Below the pieces are notes generated by a model. The model made no database searches. It saw only the letters and a list, made by a program, of their open reading frames with translations, and was not told the origin of the DNA. Positions 1 to 8,108 of a DNA stretch of 64,000 nucleotides are shown here, piece by piece. The stretch's first letter is position 1, and each line of letters opens with the position of its first letter. This DNA is from CAZOWM01 sp964583615 (GTDB lineage: Bacteria > Spirochaetota > B62-G9 > DRHN01): the NCBI GenBank assembly GCA_964583615.1, contig CAZOWM010000012.1:10874-74873 (forward strand), in the 5' to 3' direction. The translations under genes and the position numbers were made by a program.

Positions 1-533
1 ATGTCAAAATGATCGCTGAGCGAGAAATAGGACGTCTCTTGGGGGTCCAGATAGTGGGTGAGGGAGAGGTGACGAAAAGCATCGACGTCGCGTCAAGCAT
101 TCTTACACAGAAGGGAAAAATCAGCGATGTTTTTTCGCTTGACCTCGGATATACTCCGGTATATTCGCAGGCGATCACCAATATCGTGACTGCGGCCCAC
201 GTTTTACAGAATAAGATTGACGGATTATTCGAAGGAGCCACAGCCCGAGAAACAAAAGAAATGCTGGAAGGGGAAAAAGGCTGTTCCTTTATCGATGTTC
301 GAAACCCGGAAGAATTCGAAGAAGAACATATCCCTGGATTCGATATTATACCTCTTGAGAGCCTGACAAGAAGAATAGATGAAATACCGCCGGATAAAAA
401 CGTTATCCTCACATGCGATACCGGGGCGCGTGCATATCAGGCGTCTCTCATTTTAAAGGCTCATGGTTTTCAGAACGTGAAGATCCTCGAGGGAGGTCTT
501 TGCATGTGGCCGTACAGGGTTGCGCGTGAATAG
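1..533 (+). CDS. CoA-disulfide reductase/NADH oxidase-like flavoprotein, C-terminal part with rhodanese domain (5' partial)
   Basis: The reading frame is open to the left edge of the window, so this is only the 3' part of a gene. The first ~75 residues match the dimerisation domain that closes FAD-dependent pyridine nucleotide-disulfide oxidoreductases of the CoA-disulfide reductase type (segment DLGYTPVYSQAI followed by TAAHVLQNK). After it comes a rhodanese domain (about residues 80-172) with the active-site loop CDTGARA, whose cysteine would carry a persulfide. Such fusions are known in polysulfide/CoA-persulfide metabolism. The ATG at position 9 is internal to the domain and is not the true start. 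The FAD and NAD domains lie outside the window, so the exact reaction is inferred. Confidence 0.8.
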   Translation, partial: VKMIAEREIGRLLGVQIVGEGEVTKSIDVASSILTQKGKISDVFSLDLGYTPVYSQAITNIVTAAHVLQNKIDGLFEGATARETKEMLEGEKGCSFIDVRNPEEFEEEHIPGFDIIPLESLTRRIDEIPPDKNVILTCDTGARAYQASLILKAHGFQNVKILEGGLCMWPYRVARE

Positions 534-580
534 TGACCTTCAGATTCACTAGTTTTACGTCTCAGGGCGTTTTCGGAGGT

Positions 581-952
581 TTACACCGTTTTGTGTAATA
601 CGTCTCTTAGTGCAGAGAGGAGCTGTTCCGGTTTTACCGGTTTTTCGAGGTACCCCTCAATAGGGAGTTTTGACACTTCCTCTGTTGAATCTTTTCGAAC
701 GGAGGTAAGCACGAAGACAGGAATGAGAGAAAGTGCGGGATCGTTCCTCAGTTTGTGTGCCAGTTTGATTCCTTCGTCCTCGGTTGTCAAAATAATGTCA
801 AGCAAAACGATGTCCGGGCGGTCTTCGATGATCTTGCGGTAACCTTCCCGGCTGTCGAACGCGGTGATGACGTTGTAGCCGTTGTTTTCGAGGAGCAGTT
901 TTACCGATTCGACGATGTCAACGTAATCATCGATTATGAGAACATTTTTCAC
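581..952 (-). CDS. Single-domain response regulator
   Basis: A 123-residue CheY-like receiver. Visible are the acidic pocket (LIIDDYVD), the phospho-acceptor aspartate in DIVLLDIIL, the switch threonine region (VFVLTSVR) and the conserved lysine in YLEKPV. No output domain follows. I chose the GTG at 952 because an AGAGG ribosome site sits 8 bases upstream and the receiver fold begins there; the open frame continues upstream to 1312 but that part would overlap hypA and resembles no protein. It is divergent from the hyp operon. No histidine kinase is adjacent, so its partner and target are unknown. Confidence 0.8.
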   Translation of the reverse strand: MKNVLIIDDYVDIVESVKLLLENNGYNVITAFDSREGYRKIIEDRPDIVLLDIILTTEDEGIKLAHKLRNDPALSLIPVFVLTSVRKDSTEEVSKLPIEGYLEKPVKPEQLLSALRDVLHKTV

Positions 953-1061
953 CGTGCGATCCTCTGTTGCCTGCCATTTGATGCCGCTGTTTTGCTTGAC
1001 CCTCTCCTGCGGAGCTATTAATTTTTTCTTCGATATCGGTTTGATTTCGAAATTGTGATTC

Positions 1062-1075
1062 GTTAAAATATTAAC
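1062..1075. promoter_or_regulatory. Rex-like operator upstream of hypA
   Basis: The palindrome GTTAA-N4-TTAAC lies 47 bp before hypA. It matches the core of the Rex redox-repressor consensus TTGTTAA-N4-TTAACAA at 12 of 14 specified positions (mismatches only near the flanks). A TTGATT/TTAAAA promoter-like pair (1041-1046 and 1063-1068, 16 bp apart) overlaps it. NADH-sensing control of hydrogenase maturation would make sense, but no rex gene is in the window, and the site could also serve the divergent response regulator. Confidence 0.45.
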
Positions 1076-1121
1076 TATCACTGAAAATGTCAAGAAAAGA
1101 GGAGGGATTTTTTTCTGACAA

Positions 1122-1457
1122 ATGCACGAGCTTTCCATTGCGCAGGAGCTGTTGGATATTATTTTTGTAAATGCCGAAGAGGCAGGAATCCGCAGCGTTT
1201 CAGAGGTGAACCTTAGAATAGGAGAGTATGCGGGCATTTTTCCGGATTCTCTCCAGTTTGCATTTGAGGTGCTCTCCCAGGATAAGATGACGGAGGGGGC
1301 TTCTCTCAACATCGAGCACGTTGCGCCTCGTTTCGTGTGTCAAAAGTGCCAGACAGAACTAAAAAGAGGGGAAGAGCGCTGCAATCGCTGCGGAAGCAGT
1401 GATATTCGCATGATCGGCGGAGACGAGCTCGAACTGGTTTCCTTTGAGGGGGAATAG
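1122..1457 (+). CDS. hypA: Hydrogenase nickel incorporation protein HypA
   Basis: A 111-residue HypA. The N-terminus MHELSIAQ carries the nickel-binding His2, and the zinc site is formed by two CxxC motifs at C73/C76 and C87/C90. HypA works with HypB to insert nickel into the [NiFe]-hydrogenase large subunit (in some species also urease). It is the first gene of hypA-B-F-C-D-E, all on the plus strand. There is no good ribosome site directly before the ATG; an AGGAGG lies about 18 bases upstream, rather far. Length and motifs are normal for the family. Confidence 0.95.
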   Translation: MHELSIAQELLDIIFVNAEEAGIRSVSEVNLRIGEYAGIFPDSLQFAFEVLSQDKMTEGASLNIEHVAPRFVCQKCQTELKRGEERCNRCGSSDIRMIGGDELELVSFEGE

Positions 1458-1538
1458 CGGACTGAAGAGGGTTACAGGCAGTACAAAAGCTGAATGAAAT
1501 TGTTTTGATCTCTAAAAATTGTGAAATGAGGAAATTGG

Positions 1539-2183
1539 ATGAAGATAAATGTGATGTCAGATATACTGAAGGCAAATGACCTGCTTGCGCAGGGTATCAG
1601 AAAAGAACTCGAGGGGCGAGGCATTGTGTCATGGAACATCATGGGATCACCGGGTTCCGGAAAAACTTTAATTCTCGAGCATCTGATCCCCTTGCTGCCT
1701 CCGCATGTAAAATCCGCGGTCGTTGAAGGCGACCTCGCAACCTCAAAGGATGCGGAGAGAATTGCGAAAACAGGCGTGCAGTCAATGCAGATAAACACCA
1801 ATGGTGCGTGCCATCTGGATGCGGCAATGCTGAGAAGCGCCCTGAGCGGTATAAACTTCGATGGAATCTCCATTCTGTTCATAGAAAATGTGGGCAACCT
1901 GGTCTGCCCGTCCGGTTTCGATCTCGGGGAGAACGGGAGGATCATTGTATTGAGCGTCACTGAAGGAGACGACAAGCCGGAGAAATATCCGTCGATGTTC
2001 AGAACAGCGGATCTCGTACTGCTCAATAAGATCGATCTGCAGAAGCAGACCGACTTCAATATCGGGCGCTTTTCGGAGGGTATGAAAAAGATAAACCCTG
2101 ATGCAAAAATTCTTAAGGTGTCTGCGGTAAATGAAACCGGATTTGCCCAGCTCGTGCAATGGGTGGTAGACAGGCTTCCGTAA
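1539..2183 (+). CDS. hypB: Hydrogenase nickel incorporation GTPase HypB
   Basis: A 214-residue SIMIBI-class GTPase. The P-loop GSPGSGKT is at residues 36-43. Metal-site residues C91-H92 (NGACHLD) and C123 (LVCPSGFDLGE) are conserved, and NKIDL gives guanine specificity. The histidine-rich nickel-storage N-terminus of some HypB proteins is absent, so this is the short form that handles delivery rather than storage. A second methionine at codon 6 is an alternative start. The stop codon is immediately followed by the hypF ATG, so the two are probably translationally coupled. Confidence 0.95.
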   Translation: MKINVMSDILKANDLLAQGIRKELEGRGIVSWNIMGSPGSGKTLILEHLIPLLPPHVKSAVVEGDLATSKDAERIAKTGVQSMQINTNGACHLDAAMLRSALSGINFDGISILFIENVGNLVCPSGFDLGENGRIIVLSVTEGDDKPEKYPSMFRTADLVLLNKIDLQKQTDFNIGRFSEGMKKINPDAKILKVSAVNETGFAQLVQWVVDRLP

Positions 2184-4493
2184 ATGGGAAAAGAACCTTA
2201 TGCTGGTGCAGTGGTCCGGTTTGCGGGAATCGTGCAGGGGGTGGGCTTCAGACCACATGTGTACAAGAGCGCACGCCGTTTCCACCTGAAAGGGTCGGTC
2301 AGAAACACGAACACCGGCGTCCTCATAGAGATCGACGGAAAACGGCACGACATAGAATGCTTTTTCGAAGATCTCCGCCTTCATCCTCCCGTGCTCGCGG
2401 AGATACATCAAAGCTCCCTGAAATTTTGCTCGCCTCGCGGATTTAACGAGTTTACCATCGAGAAGAGCACAGGACAGCAGGGGGGATTCACTCCTGTATC
2501 ACCGGATATTTCGACCTGTGGTGACTGCCTGCGCGACATCTTCGATCCGAGAAACCGGAGGTACATGTATCCCTTTACCAACTGTACAAACTGCGGGCCG
2601 CGGTTCACCATTATCAGGGATATCCCCTATGACAGAAAAAATACCACAATGAGCAGGTTTGAAATGTGTCCGCAGTGCGCCGGAGAATACGGAGATCCGC
2701 TCGATAGGCGGTATCATGCACAACCGAACGCGTGTCCGACCTGCGGCCCGAAACTGACTCTTTTCTCTTCAAACGGGGAAAAAATTTCAGGCGACCCGGT
2801 GGAGGAGACGGTTCGCCTGCTCAGCCTGGGGGGTATCGTCGCTGTCAAGGGGCTCGGCGGGTTCCACCTCGCTGTCGTGCCCTACGACGATGCTGCAGTC
2901 CAGCGGCTGAGAAAACGAAAACGCAGACCCGGAAAGCCATTTGCGCTGATGGTCAGAGATCTGGAAGTGGCACGAAAATACTGCAGTTTCGGGGAAGATG
3001 CCAGGCGGTTGCTCGAATCAATGGAGCGGCCAATTGTGCTGTGCGAAAAAAGGACGGACGCTCCGCACCTTTCCGACGAAGTCGCTCCTGACACGGACCT
3101 CCTCGGCCTCATGCTTCCCTACACTCCGCTTCACCACATACTTTTTCACACTGGACCTGAGATTCTCATCATGACGAGTGCGAACATCTCTGAAGAACCG
3201 CTCGCTTACACAGACGAAGACGCCCTCTGCCGTATATCAAAAATTGCAGATGCATTTTTGACAAACGACAGGGAAATACAGAGACCGTGCGACGATTCTC
3301 TTCTCCTTCCTGTTCAGGGAACGGCTTTCTTTCTCAGGAGGTCGAGGGGTTTCGTGCCGCGCGCGATCGAGATCGGATCTCAGCAAGGGCAGCTGTTTGC
3401 TGCGGGGGCGTCCGAGAAAAATACGTTCTGTGTTTTAAAAGACGGCAAGGCATACATGAGCCACCATATCGGAGATCTTGAGAATGAGAAGAGCGTTGAT
3501 GCGTATCAAGCGGGAATCCATGACTTTCTCAGGATGTTCAGAGTGGAACCCGCAGTGGTTGTGTGTGATCTCCACCCCGACTACATGAGCACGAGAATCG
3601 CAGAACAGCTCTCCCGAGACTGGAATGTCCCCATCCTCCGCGTCCAGCATCATCACGCCCATATTGCCTCCGTACTTGCCGAGTATCAACTCGACGAGCG
3701 GGTGATCGGAGTTGCGCTCGATGGAACGGGGTACGGATCGGACGGCACAGTATGGGGGGGAGAGTTCATCATTGCCGGCAGAGACACCTTCGTACGCGCA
3801 GGACATTTTTCCTGTGTTCCCATGCCGGGGGGAGAAAAGAGCATCCTTGAAACCGATCGTATGGCAATTTCTTATCTCAAAAGAGCCTACGGATCGCTGG
3901 ATAATGTACCGCACTTTCCGTTTCTGAACAGCAGGGAACCGGCAAGACTCCGTTCCATTGAAGAGCTTCTCGAAGCGGGCACGGAAAGGGATGCGGCGCG
4001 CCTCAACTGTATTCTTACGTCTTCCTGTGGAAGGCTCTTTGATGCGGTATCGGCACTTTTGGAACTGTGCGTGAAACCAGCATACGATGCTCAGGGGGCC
4101 ATCCTTCTCGAAACTGCTGCTCGCGATTTCGGCACGCTCGCCAGTCCCTACTCTTTCTATATCAATGAAGATGGAGTTATTGATTTTCAGGAGATGATAC
4201 GGCAGATTGTACGCGATGTTCGCCGGGGAGAGTCGAAAAAAATCATCTCACAGAAATTTCATTCAACCATCATTTCTGCAAGCGTTGAGATGTGCGTGAG
4301 GATAAGAAAAGAAACGGGGATTGATACAGTTGCACTGTCAGGAGGAGTGTTTCAGAACCGTCACATAGTGAAATTTCTCATGGAGAAGCTGAAAGAGAGC
4401 GGCTTTCGCGTTCTTTTGCACAGGCTCGTACCAACAAATGACGGAGGTATTTCGCTTGGCCAGAGCGCGATTGCAGCCGGAAAGCTTGAATAA
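2184..4493 (+). CDS. hypF: Carbamoyltransferase HypF
   Basis: A 769-residue HypF with all expected modules: N-terminal acylphosphatase-like domain (VQGVGFRPHVY, R23), two zinc fingers built from CxxC pairs at 112/115, 134/137, 162/165 and 184/187, a YrdC-like ATP-binding domain (KGLGGFHLAV, about 215-390), and a Kae1-like C-terminal domain (HHHAHI, GVALDGTGYG, SGGVFQN). It uses carbamoyl phosphate and ATP to carbamoylate the C-terminal cysteine of HypE, the first step in making the cyanide ligands of the hydrogenase iron. The ATG directly abuts the hypB stop. Confidence 0.96.
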   Translation: MGKEPYAGAVVRFAGIVQGVGFRPHVYKSARRFHLKGSVRNTNTGVLIEIDGKRHDIECFFEDLRLHPPVLAEIHQSSLKFCSPRGFNEFTIEKSTGQQGGFTPVSPDISTCGDCLRDIFDPRNRRYMYPFTNCTNCGPRFTIIRDIPYDRKNTTMSRFEMCPQCAGEYGDPLDRRYHAQPNACPTCGPKLTLFSSNGEKISGDPVEETVRLLSLGGIVAVKGLGGFHLAVVPYDDAAVQRLRKRKRRPGKPFALMVRDLEVARKYCSFGEDARRLLESMERPIVLCEKRTDAPHLSDEVAPDTDLLGLMLPYTPLHHILFHTGPEILIMTSANISEEPLAYTDEDALCRISKIADAFLTNDREIQRPCDDSLLLPVQGTAFFLRRSRGFVPRAIEIGSQQGQLFAAGASEKNTFCVLKDGKAYMSHHIGDLENEKSVDAYQAGIHDFLRMFRVEPAVVVCDLHPDYMSTRIAEQLSRDWNVPILRVQHHHAHIASVLAEYQLDERVIGVALDGTGYGSDGTVWGGEFIIAGRDTFVRAGHFSCVPMPGGEKSILETDRMAISYLKRAYGSLDNVPHFPFLNSREPARLRSIEELLEAGTERDAARLNCILTSSCGRLFDAVSALLELCVKPAYDAQGAILLETAARDFGTLASPYSFYINEDGVIDFQEMIRQIVRDVRRGESKKIISQKFHSTIISASVEMCVRIRKETGIDTVALSGGVFQNRHIVKFLMEKLKESGFRVLLHRLVPTNDGGISLGQSAIAAGKLE

Positions 4494-4504
4494 GGAGGCC
4501 GAAC

Positions 4505-4747
4505 ATGTGTCTTGCGATTCCCGGAAGGGTGGTTTCTATCGACGGAGCTGTTGCGAAAGTCGAGCTCGGAGGGGTGGAGCGGATGGTGTCGCTTCAGCTT
4601 GTTTTGGAGGCGCGCGAGGGTGATTATATTCTCGTGCACGCAGGCATCGGGATTCAGGTCATCGATGAAGAGGAGGCGAAGGCAACCCTCGAGCTCTTTG
4701 AGGAAATTCTGAAAGAAGAAGCGGCATGGGAGGCAGAGGGAAATTGA
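4505..4747 (+). CDS. hypC: Hydrogenase maturation chaperone HypC
   Basis: An 80-residue HypC/HupF protein. It begins MCLAIPGRV, with the essential Cys2 that holds the Fe(CN)2CO precursor together with HypD. The C-terminal helix (EEEAKATLELFEEIL) is typical. An AGGAGG site is 6-7 bases before the ATG. It sits 11 bases after hypF, and its end overlaps the annotated start of hypD, which fits the HypC-HypD complex being made from coupled genes. Confidence 0.95.
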   Translation: MCLAIPGRVVSIDGAVAKVELGGVERMVSLQLVLEAREGDYILVHAGIGIQVIDEEEAKATLELFEEILKEEAAWEAEGN

Positions 4748-5835
4748 GAGATTTTTCCCAGTACAGAAGCCCTATCCATGTGAACACGCTGGTAAAAAAG
4801 CTCCACCGGATATATCCGGGTGGTACACTGAAGATCATGGAAGTGTGCGGAACCCACACAATGGCGATTGCGCGCTATGGCCTTCGGAGTCTCATGCCGC
4901 AGGGGCTCTGTCTCATATCGGGGCCCGGGTGTCCGGTCTGCGTTACTCCCGCCTCGATCATCAATGCGGCAATTTCTCTATCCGCATTTCCCGACACGGC
5001 AGTCCTCACATTCGGTGACATGATGCGGGTACCCGGAACGGCGGGAACACTCGAGCTCTGCAGGGCAAAGGGAGCGGATGTGCGGATTTTATACTCTTCG
5101 CTCGACATGCTGGAGAATGCAAAAAAAGAGCGGAATAAACATTTTGTTTTTATCAGTGTGGGCTTTGAAACCACCACACCGGGCATCGCCCTTTCCATCC
5201 TTCAGGCGGAAAAGATGGGTCTTGAAAATGTGAGCTTTCTGGTAGCCAACAGGCTTGTGATACCTGCGCTGCACGCACTTTGCAGCTCAGAGGACATACA
5301 GATAGACGGCTTTCTGTGTCCCGGACATGTAAGCGTGATTATCGGCTGGGGCGCATACCGTGAGATCGCAGAGCGCTACAATATCCCCTGCGTTGTCGCG
5401 GGATTTGAGCCTGCAGACATAGTAATGGCGGTTGATGAGCTTATCGAACGCATTGCGAATAAAACACCGGGCGTGGGAAACGCCTATGAAAGGGTGGTGA
5501 CGGAAGAAGGAAACAAGAAAGCGCTTGAGGTCATGGAGATGGTGTTCAAACCTGCTGCGGCGGAATGGAGGGGAATCGGTGTAATCCCTGACAGCGGCCT
5601 CGTCCTCCGTCCTCAGTATGCGCACTTTGACGCGTTGACGAGGTTCGAAGTGCCGCTCGTCACACAGGAAGAACCTGCAGGGTGCAGATGCGGTGATGTG
5701 CTGAAGGGAATTATCGTACCGACGGAGTGCGCGCTCTTCGGAAAAAGGTGTACTCCCCAGGCTCCAGTCGGTCCGTGTATGGTATCCTCGGAAGGGTCGT
5801 GTGCAGCCTACTACACATACGGAGCGGGTGAATGA
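4726..5835 (+). CDS. hypD: Hydrogenase Fe-CN ligand assembly protein HypD
   Basis: A 369-residue HypD. Conserved motifs are MEVCGTHTMAI (C41), GPGCPVCVTP (C69, C72), FGDMMRVPG, GFETTTP and the C-terminal cysteine-rich segment that binds the [4Fe-4S] cluster (CRCGDVL, CALFGKRC, GPCMVSSEGSC). HypD accepts cyanide from HypE and builds Fe(CN)2CO with HypC. The ATG at 4726 overlaps hypC by 22 bases. A TTG at 4744, overlapping the hypC stop (TTGA), is an equally plausible start giving a protein beginning RDFSQYRSP. Its own stop overlaps hypE by 4 bases. Confidence 0.95.
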   Translation: MGGRGKLRDFSQYRSPIHVNTLVKKLHRIYPGGTLKIMEVCGTHTMAIARYGLRSLMPQGLCLISGPGCPVCVTPASIINAAISLSAFPDTAVLTFGDMMRVPGTAGTLELCRAKGADVRILYSSLDMLENAKKERNKHFVFISVGFETTTPGIALSILQAEKMGLENVSFLVANRLVIPALHALCSSEDIQIDGFLCPGHVSVIIGWGAYREIAERYNIPCVVAGFEPADIVMAVDELIERIANKTPGVGNAYERVVTEEGNKKALEVMEMVFKPAAAEWRGIGVIPDSGLVLRPQYAHFDALTRFEVPLVTQEEPAGCRCGDVLKGIIVPTECALFGKRCTPQAPVGPCMVSSEGSCAAYYTYGAGE

Positions 5836-6839
5836 ATGAGGAGAGGATACTCCTTCACCACGGAAGCGGAGGCCGCCTGAGCAGAGACCTGGTACAGAAT
5901 GTAATAGTTCCCGTATTCGACAATCCCGCCCTGCGGCGACTCGAAGACGCTTCACCGATTGGATCTGCACTCGGACGTATGGTGATGACGACAGACAGCT
6001 ATGTTGTGCAGCCGCTCTTTTTCCCCGGAGGTGATATTGGAAAGCTTTCAATATGCGGTACGGTCAATGACCTTGCAACAGCAGGGGCTACACCTGTTGC
6101 ACTCTCGGTAGGGTTCATCATTGAGGAGGGGTTTGCGCTCTCCGATCTCAGACGAATACTTGTTTCCATGAAAAATACAGCGGACTCGGTTCCTGTTCCC
6201 CTCGTCACCGGGGACACAAAGGTCGTCGAGAAAACAAAAGGAGACGGGATCTATATCTCAACCACAGGGATCGGGTCGGTTCCGGAAGGAATCGAACTTA
6301 CTCCGGTGAAAGTAAGACCCGGCGATGCGGTTGTGATAAACGGACCTATCGGAAATCATGAAGCTTCCATCATCTGTGCACGCAACGATTTTTCTCTTCA
6401 ATCGCCTGTGGCATCCGATTGCGCCCCGCTTCACGGGCTGATGAAAGCGGTGATTGAAAAAGTCCCCCACACGCGGTGTGCGAGGGATGCGACACGCGGC
6501 GGTCTTGCTTCTGTGCTCACGGAAATCATCGAAGCCTCGGGATACGGCATCATGCTTGATGAAGACAGTATCCGTATTGACAGCGATGTTCGGGGAATCT
6601 GTGATATTCTCGGAATGGACCCCCTGTTCATGGCAAATGAGGGAAAAATGGTCATAATCGTCCCGACTGAAAGCGCTCAAACCTGTATCAAAGCGATTGA
6701 GACAAACAACCCGAAAGCACGTGCGGGGGTAATTGGGGAGGTGCACGACCGGGCTCCACGGCTCACCGTGCGAACACGTTACGGGACCTCCAGAATCGTT
6801 ACAATGCCAATGGGAATGCAGCTTCCACGGATCTGCTGA
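5832..6839 (+). CDS. hypE: Hydrogenase maturation dehydratase HypE
   Basis: A 335-residue HypE of the AIR-synthase/SelD fold. It begins with the usual HHGSGGRLS segment, has the ATP-binding stretch TGDTKVVEK, and ends PRIC, so the last residue is the catalytic cysteine that HypF carbamoylates and HypE dehydrates to thiocyanate. The ATG overlaps the hypD stop (ATGA). It closes the hyp operon; the next gene starts 67 bases later and is not a hydrogenase gene. Confidence 0.96.
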   Translation: MNEERILLHHGSGGRLSRDLVQNVIVPVFDNPALRRLEDASPIGSALGRMVMTTDSYVVQPLFFPGGDIGKLSICGTVNDLATAGATPVALSVGFIIEEGFALSDLRRILVSMKNTADSVPVPLVTGDTKVVEKTKGDGIYISTTGIGSVPEGIELTPVKVRPGDAVVINGPIGNHEASIICARNDFSLQSPVASDCAPLHGLMKAVIEKVPHTRCARDATRGGLASVLTEIIEASGYGIMLDEDSIRIDSDVRGICDILGMDPLFMANEGKMVIIVPTESAQTCIKAIETNNPKARAGVIGEVHDRAPRLTVRTRYGTSRIVTMPMGMQLPRIC

Positions 6840-6906
6840 CGAATCGAGCTCCCATATCCGGCCGTAACCGGCACATTTTGATGCGTCCACACTACAGGAA
6901 GAAACG

Positions 6907-8010
6907 GTGAGAGAAAAACAGACACCGCTCGATATCGATTATCGGCCTGTGCTGCCGCACAGACGAGACTGGAGGATCGGATGCATCGGAGCGGGGTTTA
7001 TCATGTCGGAGTGTCACCTGCCTGCGTATGTACGCGCGGGTTTCACCCCTTATGCAATCGCATCGAAGCATGTTGAAAATGCGCGTAAGGTTGCACGGAG
7101 GTTCGGGATCCGGAAGGTGTACGGAGATCATCGGGCGCTTCTCGAGGACCGCGATATAGAAGTGATCGACATTGCGGTGCCGCCTGACGTGCAGGGTGAG
7201 ATCGTGAGCGATGCTGCGCAGCACGGAACTCACATAAGAGGAGTGCTCGCCCAGAAACCTCTCGGGGTCTGCTACAAAGATGCGGAAAAGACCGTCTCGC
7301 TCTGCGCGCATGCGAGAATCAGGCTCTCAGTGAACCAGAACATGCGGTATGATCAGTCGATCAGGGCGTGCAAGTGGCTGCTCGATGGGGGATATCTCGG
7401 AGATCCGGTTCTTGCGACCATCGAAATGCGGGCGGTCCCGCACTGGATGTCCTGGCAGAAACGGCAGGGATGGGTCACCCTCAGGATAATGAGCATCCAC
7501 CACCTCGATACGTTTCGCTTCCTCTTTGGTGATCCGCAGTTCGTCTACGCAAGCATCAGGCCGGATCCCAGGACGAGTTTTTTGCACGAAGACGGTATCT
7601 GCCTTTATGTGCTGGAATATGAGAACGGCCTCCGCGCAGCTTCCTGTGATGATGTGTGGGCCGGGCCTTTCCAAAATCGGGAAAAATCTGACAGCTACAT
7701 CAGGTGGAGGGTTGAAGGATTGGAGGGGATTGCACAAGGCACCATCGGATGGCCTGCATTCCCTGAAAGAAGGCCGAGCACCATAGACTTCTGCACGAGT
7801 TTCAATCAGGGCTGGGTTCGGCCGCGCTGGAATGAGGTGTGGTTCCCTGACGCATTTCAAGGCCCTATGGCGCAACTGCTCTGCGCCCTCGAACAAGACA
7901 GAGAACCGGAGATAAGCGGCCGTGACAATCTCGGTACCATGGCACTCGTTGATGCCTGTTACCGTTCTGCGAAAGAGAAGCGCGCTGTTGCCCCTCAGGA
8001 AATTCACTGA
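6907..8010 (+). CDS. Gfo/Idh/MocA family NAD(P)-dependent oxidoreductase
   Basis: A 367-residue protein with an N-terminal Rossmann fold (IGCIGAGFIMSECHLPAY, residues ~24-41) and the family's EKP-type motif as AQKPLG. The C-terminal domain contains the HHLDTFRFLFG segment common in sugar or cyclitol dehydrogenases. The start is GTG at 6907 with AGGAAG upstream. The substrate cannot be told from sequence. The gene follows hypE by 67 bases but is functionally unrelated, so co-transcription may be incidental. A second, distant member of the family is at 50497-51516. Confidence 0.85.
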   Translation: MREKQTPLDIDYRPVLPHRRDWRIGCIGAGFIMSECHLPAYVRAGFTPYAIASKHVENARKVARRFGIRKVYGDHRALLEDRDIEVIDIAVPPDVQGEIVSDAAQHGTHIRGVLAQKPLGVCYKDAEKTVSLCAHARIRLSVNQNMRYDQSIRACKWLLDGGYLGDPVLATIEMRAVPHWMSWQKRQGWVTLRIMSIHHLDTFRFLFGDPQFVYASIRPDPRTSFLHEDGICLYVLEYENGLRAASCDDVWAGPFQNREKSDSYIRWRVEGLEGIAQGTIGWPAFPERRPSTIDFCTSFNQGWVRPRWNEVWFPDAFQGPMAQLLCALEQDREPEISGRDNLGTMALVDACYRSAKEKRAVAPQEIH

Positions 8011-8024
8011 AACGGGATCAATAG

Positions 8025-8049
8025 AAAAAGGTGGCCTGTGAGGGCCACC
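8025..8049 (-). terminator. Rho-independent terminator of eno
   Basis: On the minus strand a perfect 7-bp stem GGTGGCC/GGCCACC with a 6-base loop is followed by five T's. It lies 60 bases past the enolase stop. On the plus strand it has no immediate T-run, so it probably serves only eno. Confidence 0.85.
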
Positions 8050-8108
8050 GTCGGTACTCTCTTTTTGCGGGTATTGTCGAATGCTCCTGTGAATGGTGGC
8101 TGCGGTTT

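Noticed and set aside
953..1312. Upstream extension of the response regulator frame (minus strand)
   Set aside because: It overlaps hypA on the opposite strand, resembles no protein, and a GTG with a good ribosome site marks the start of the receiver domain.
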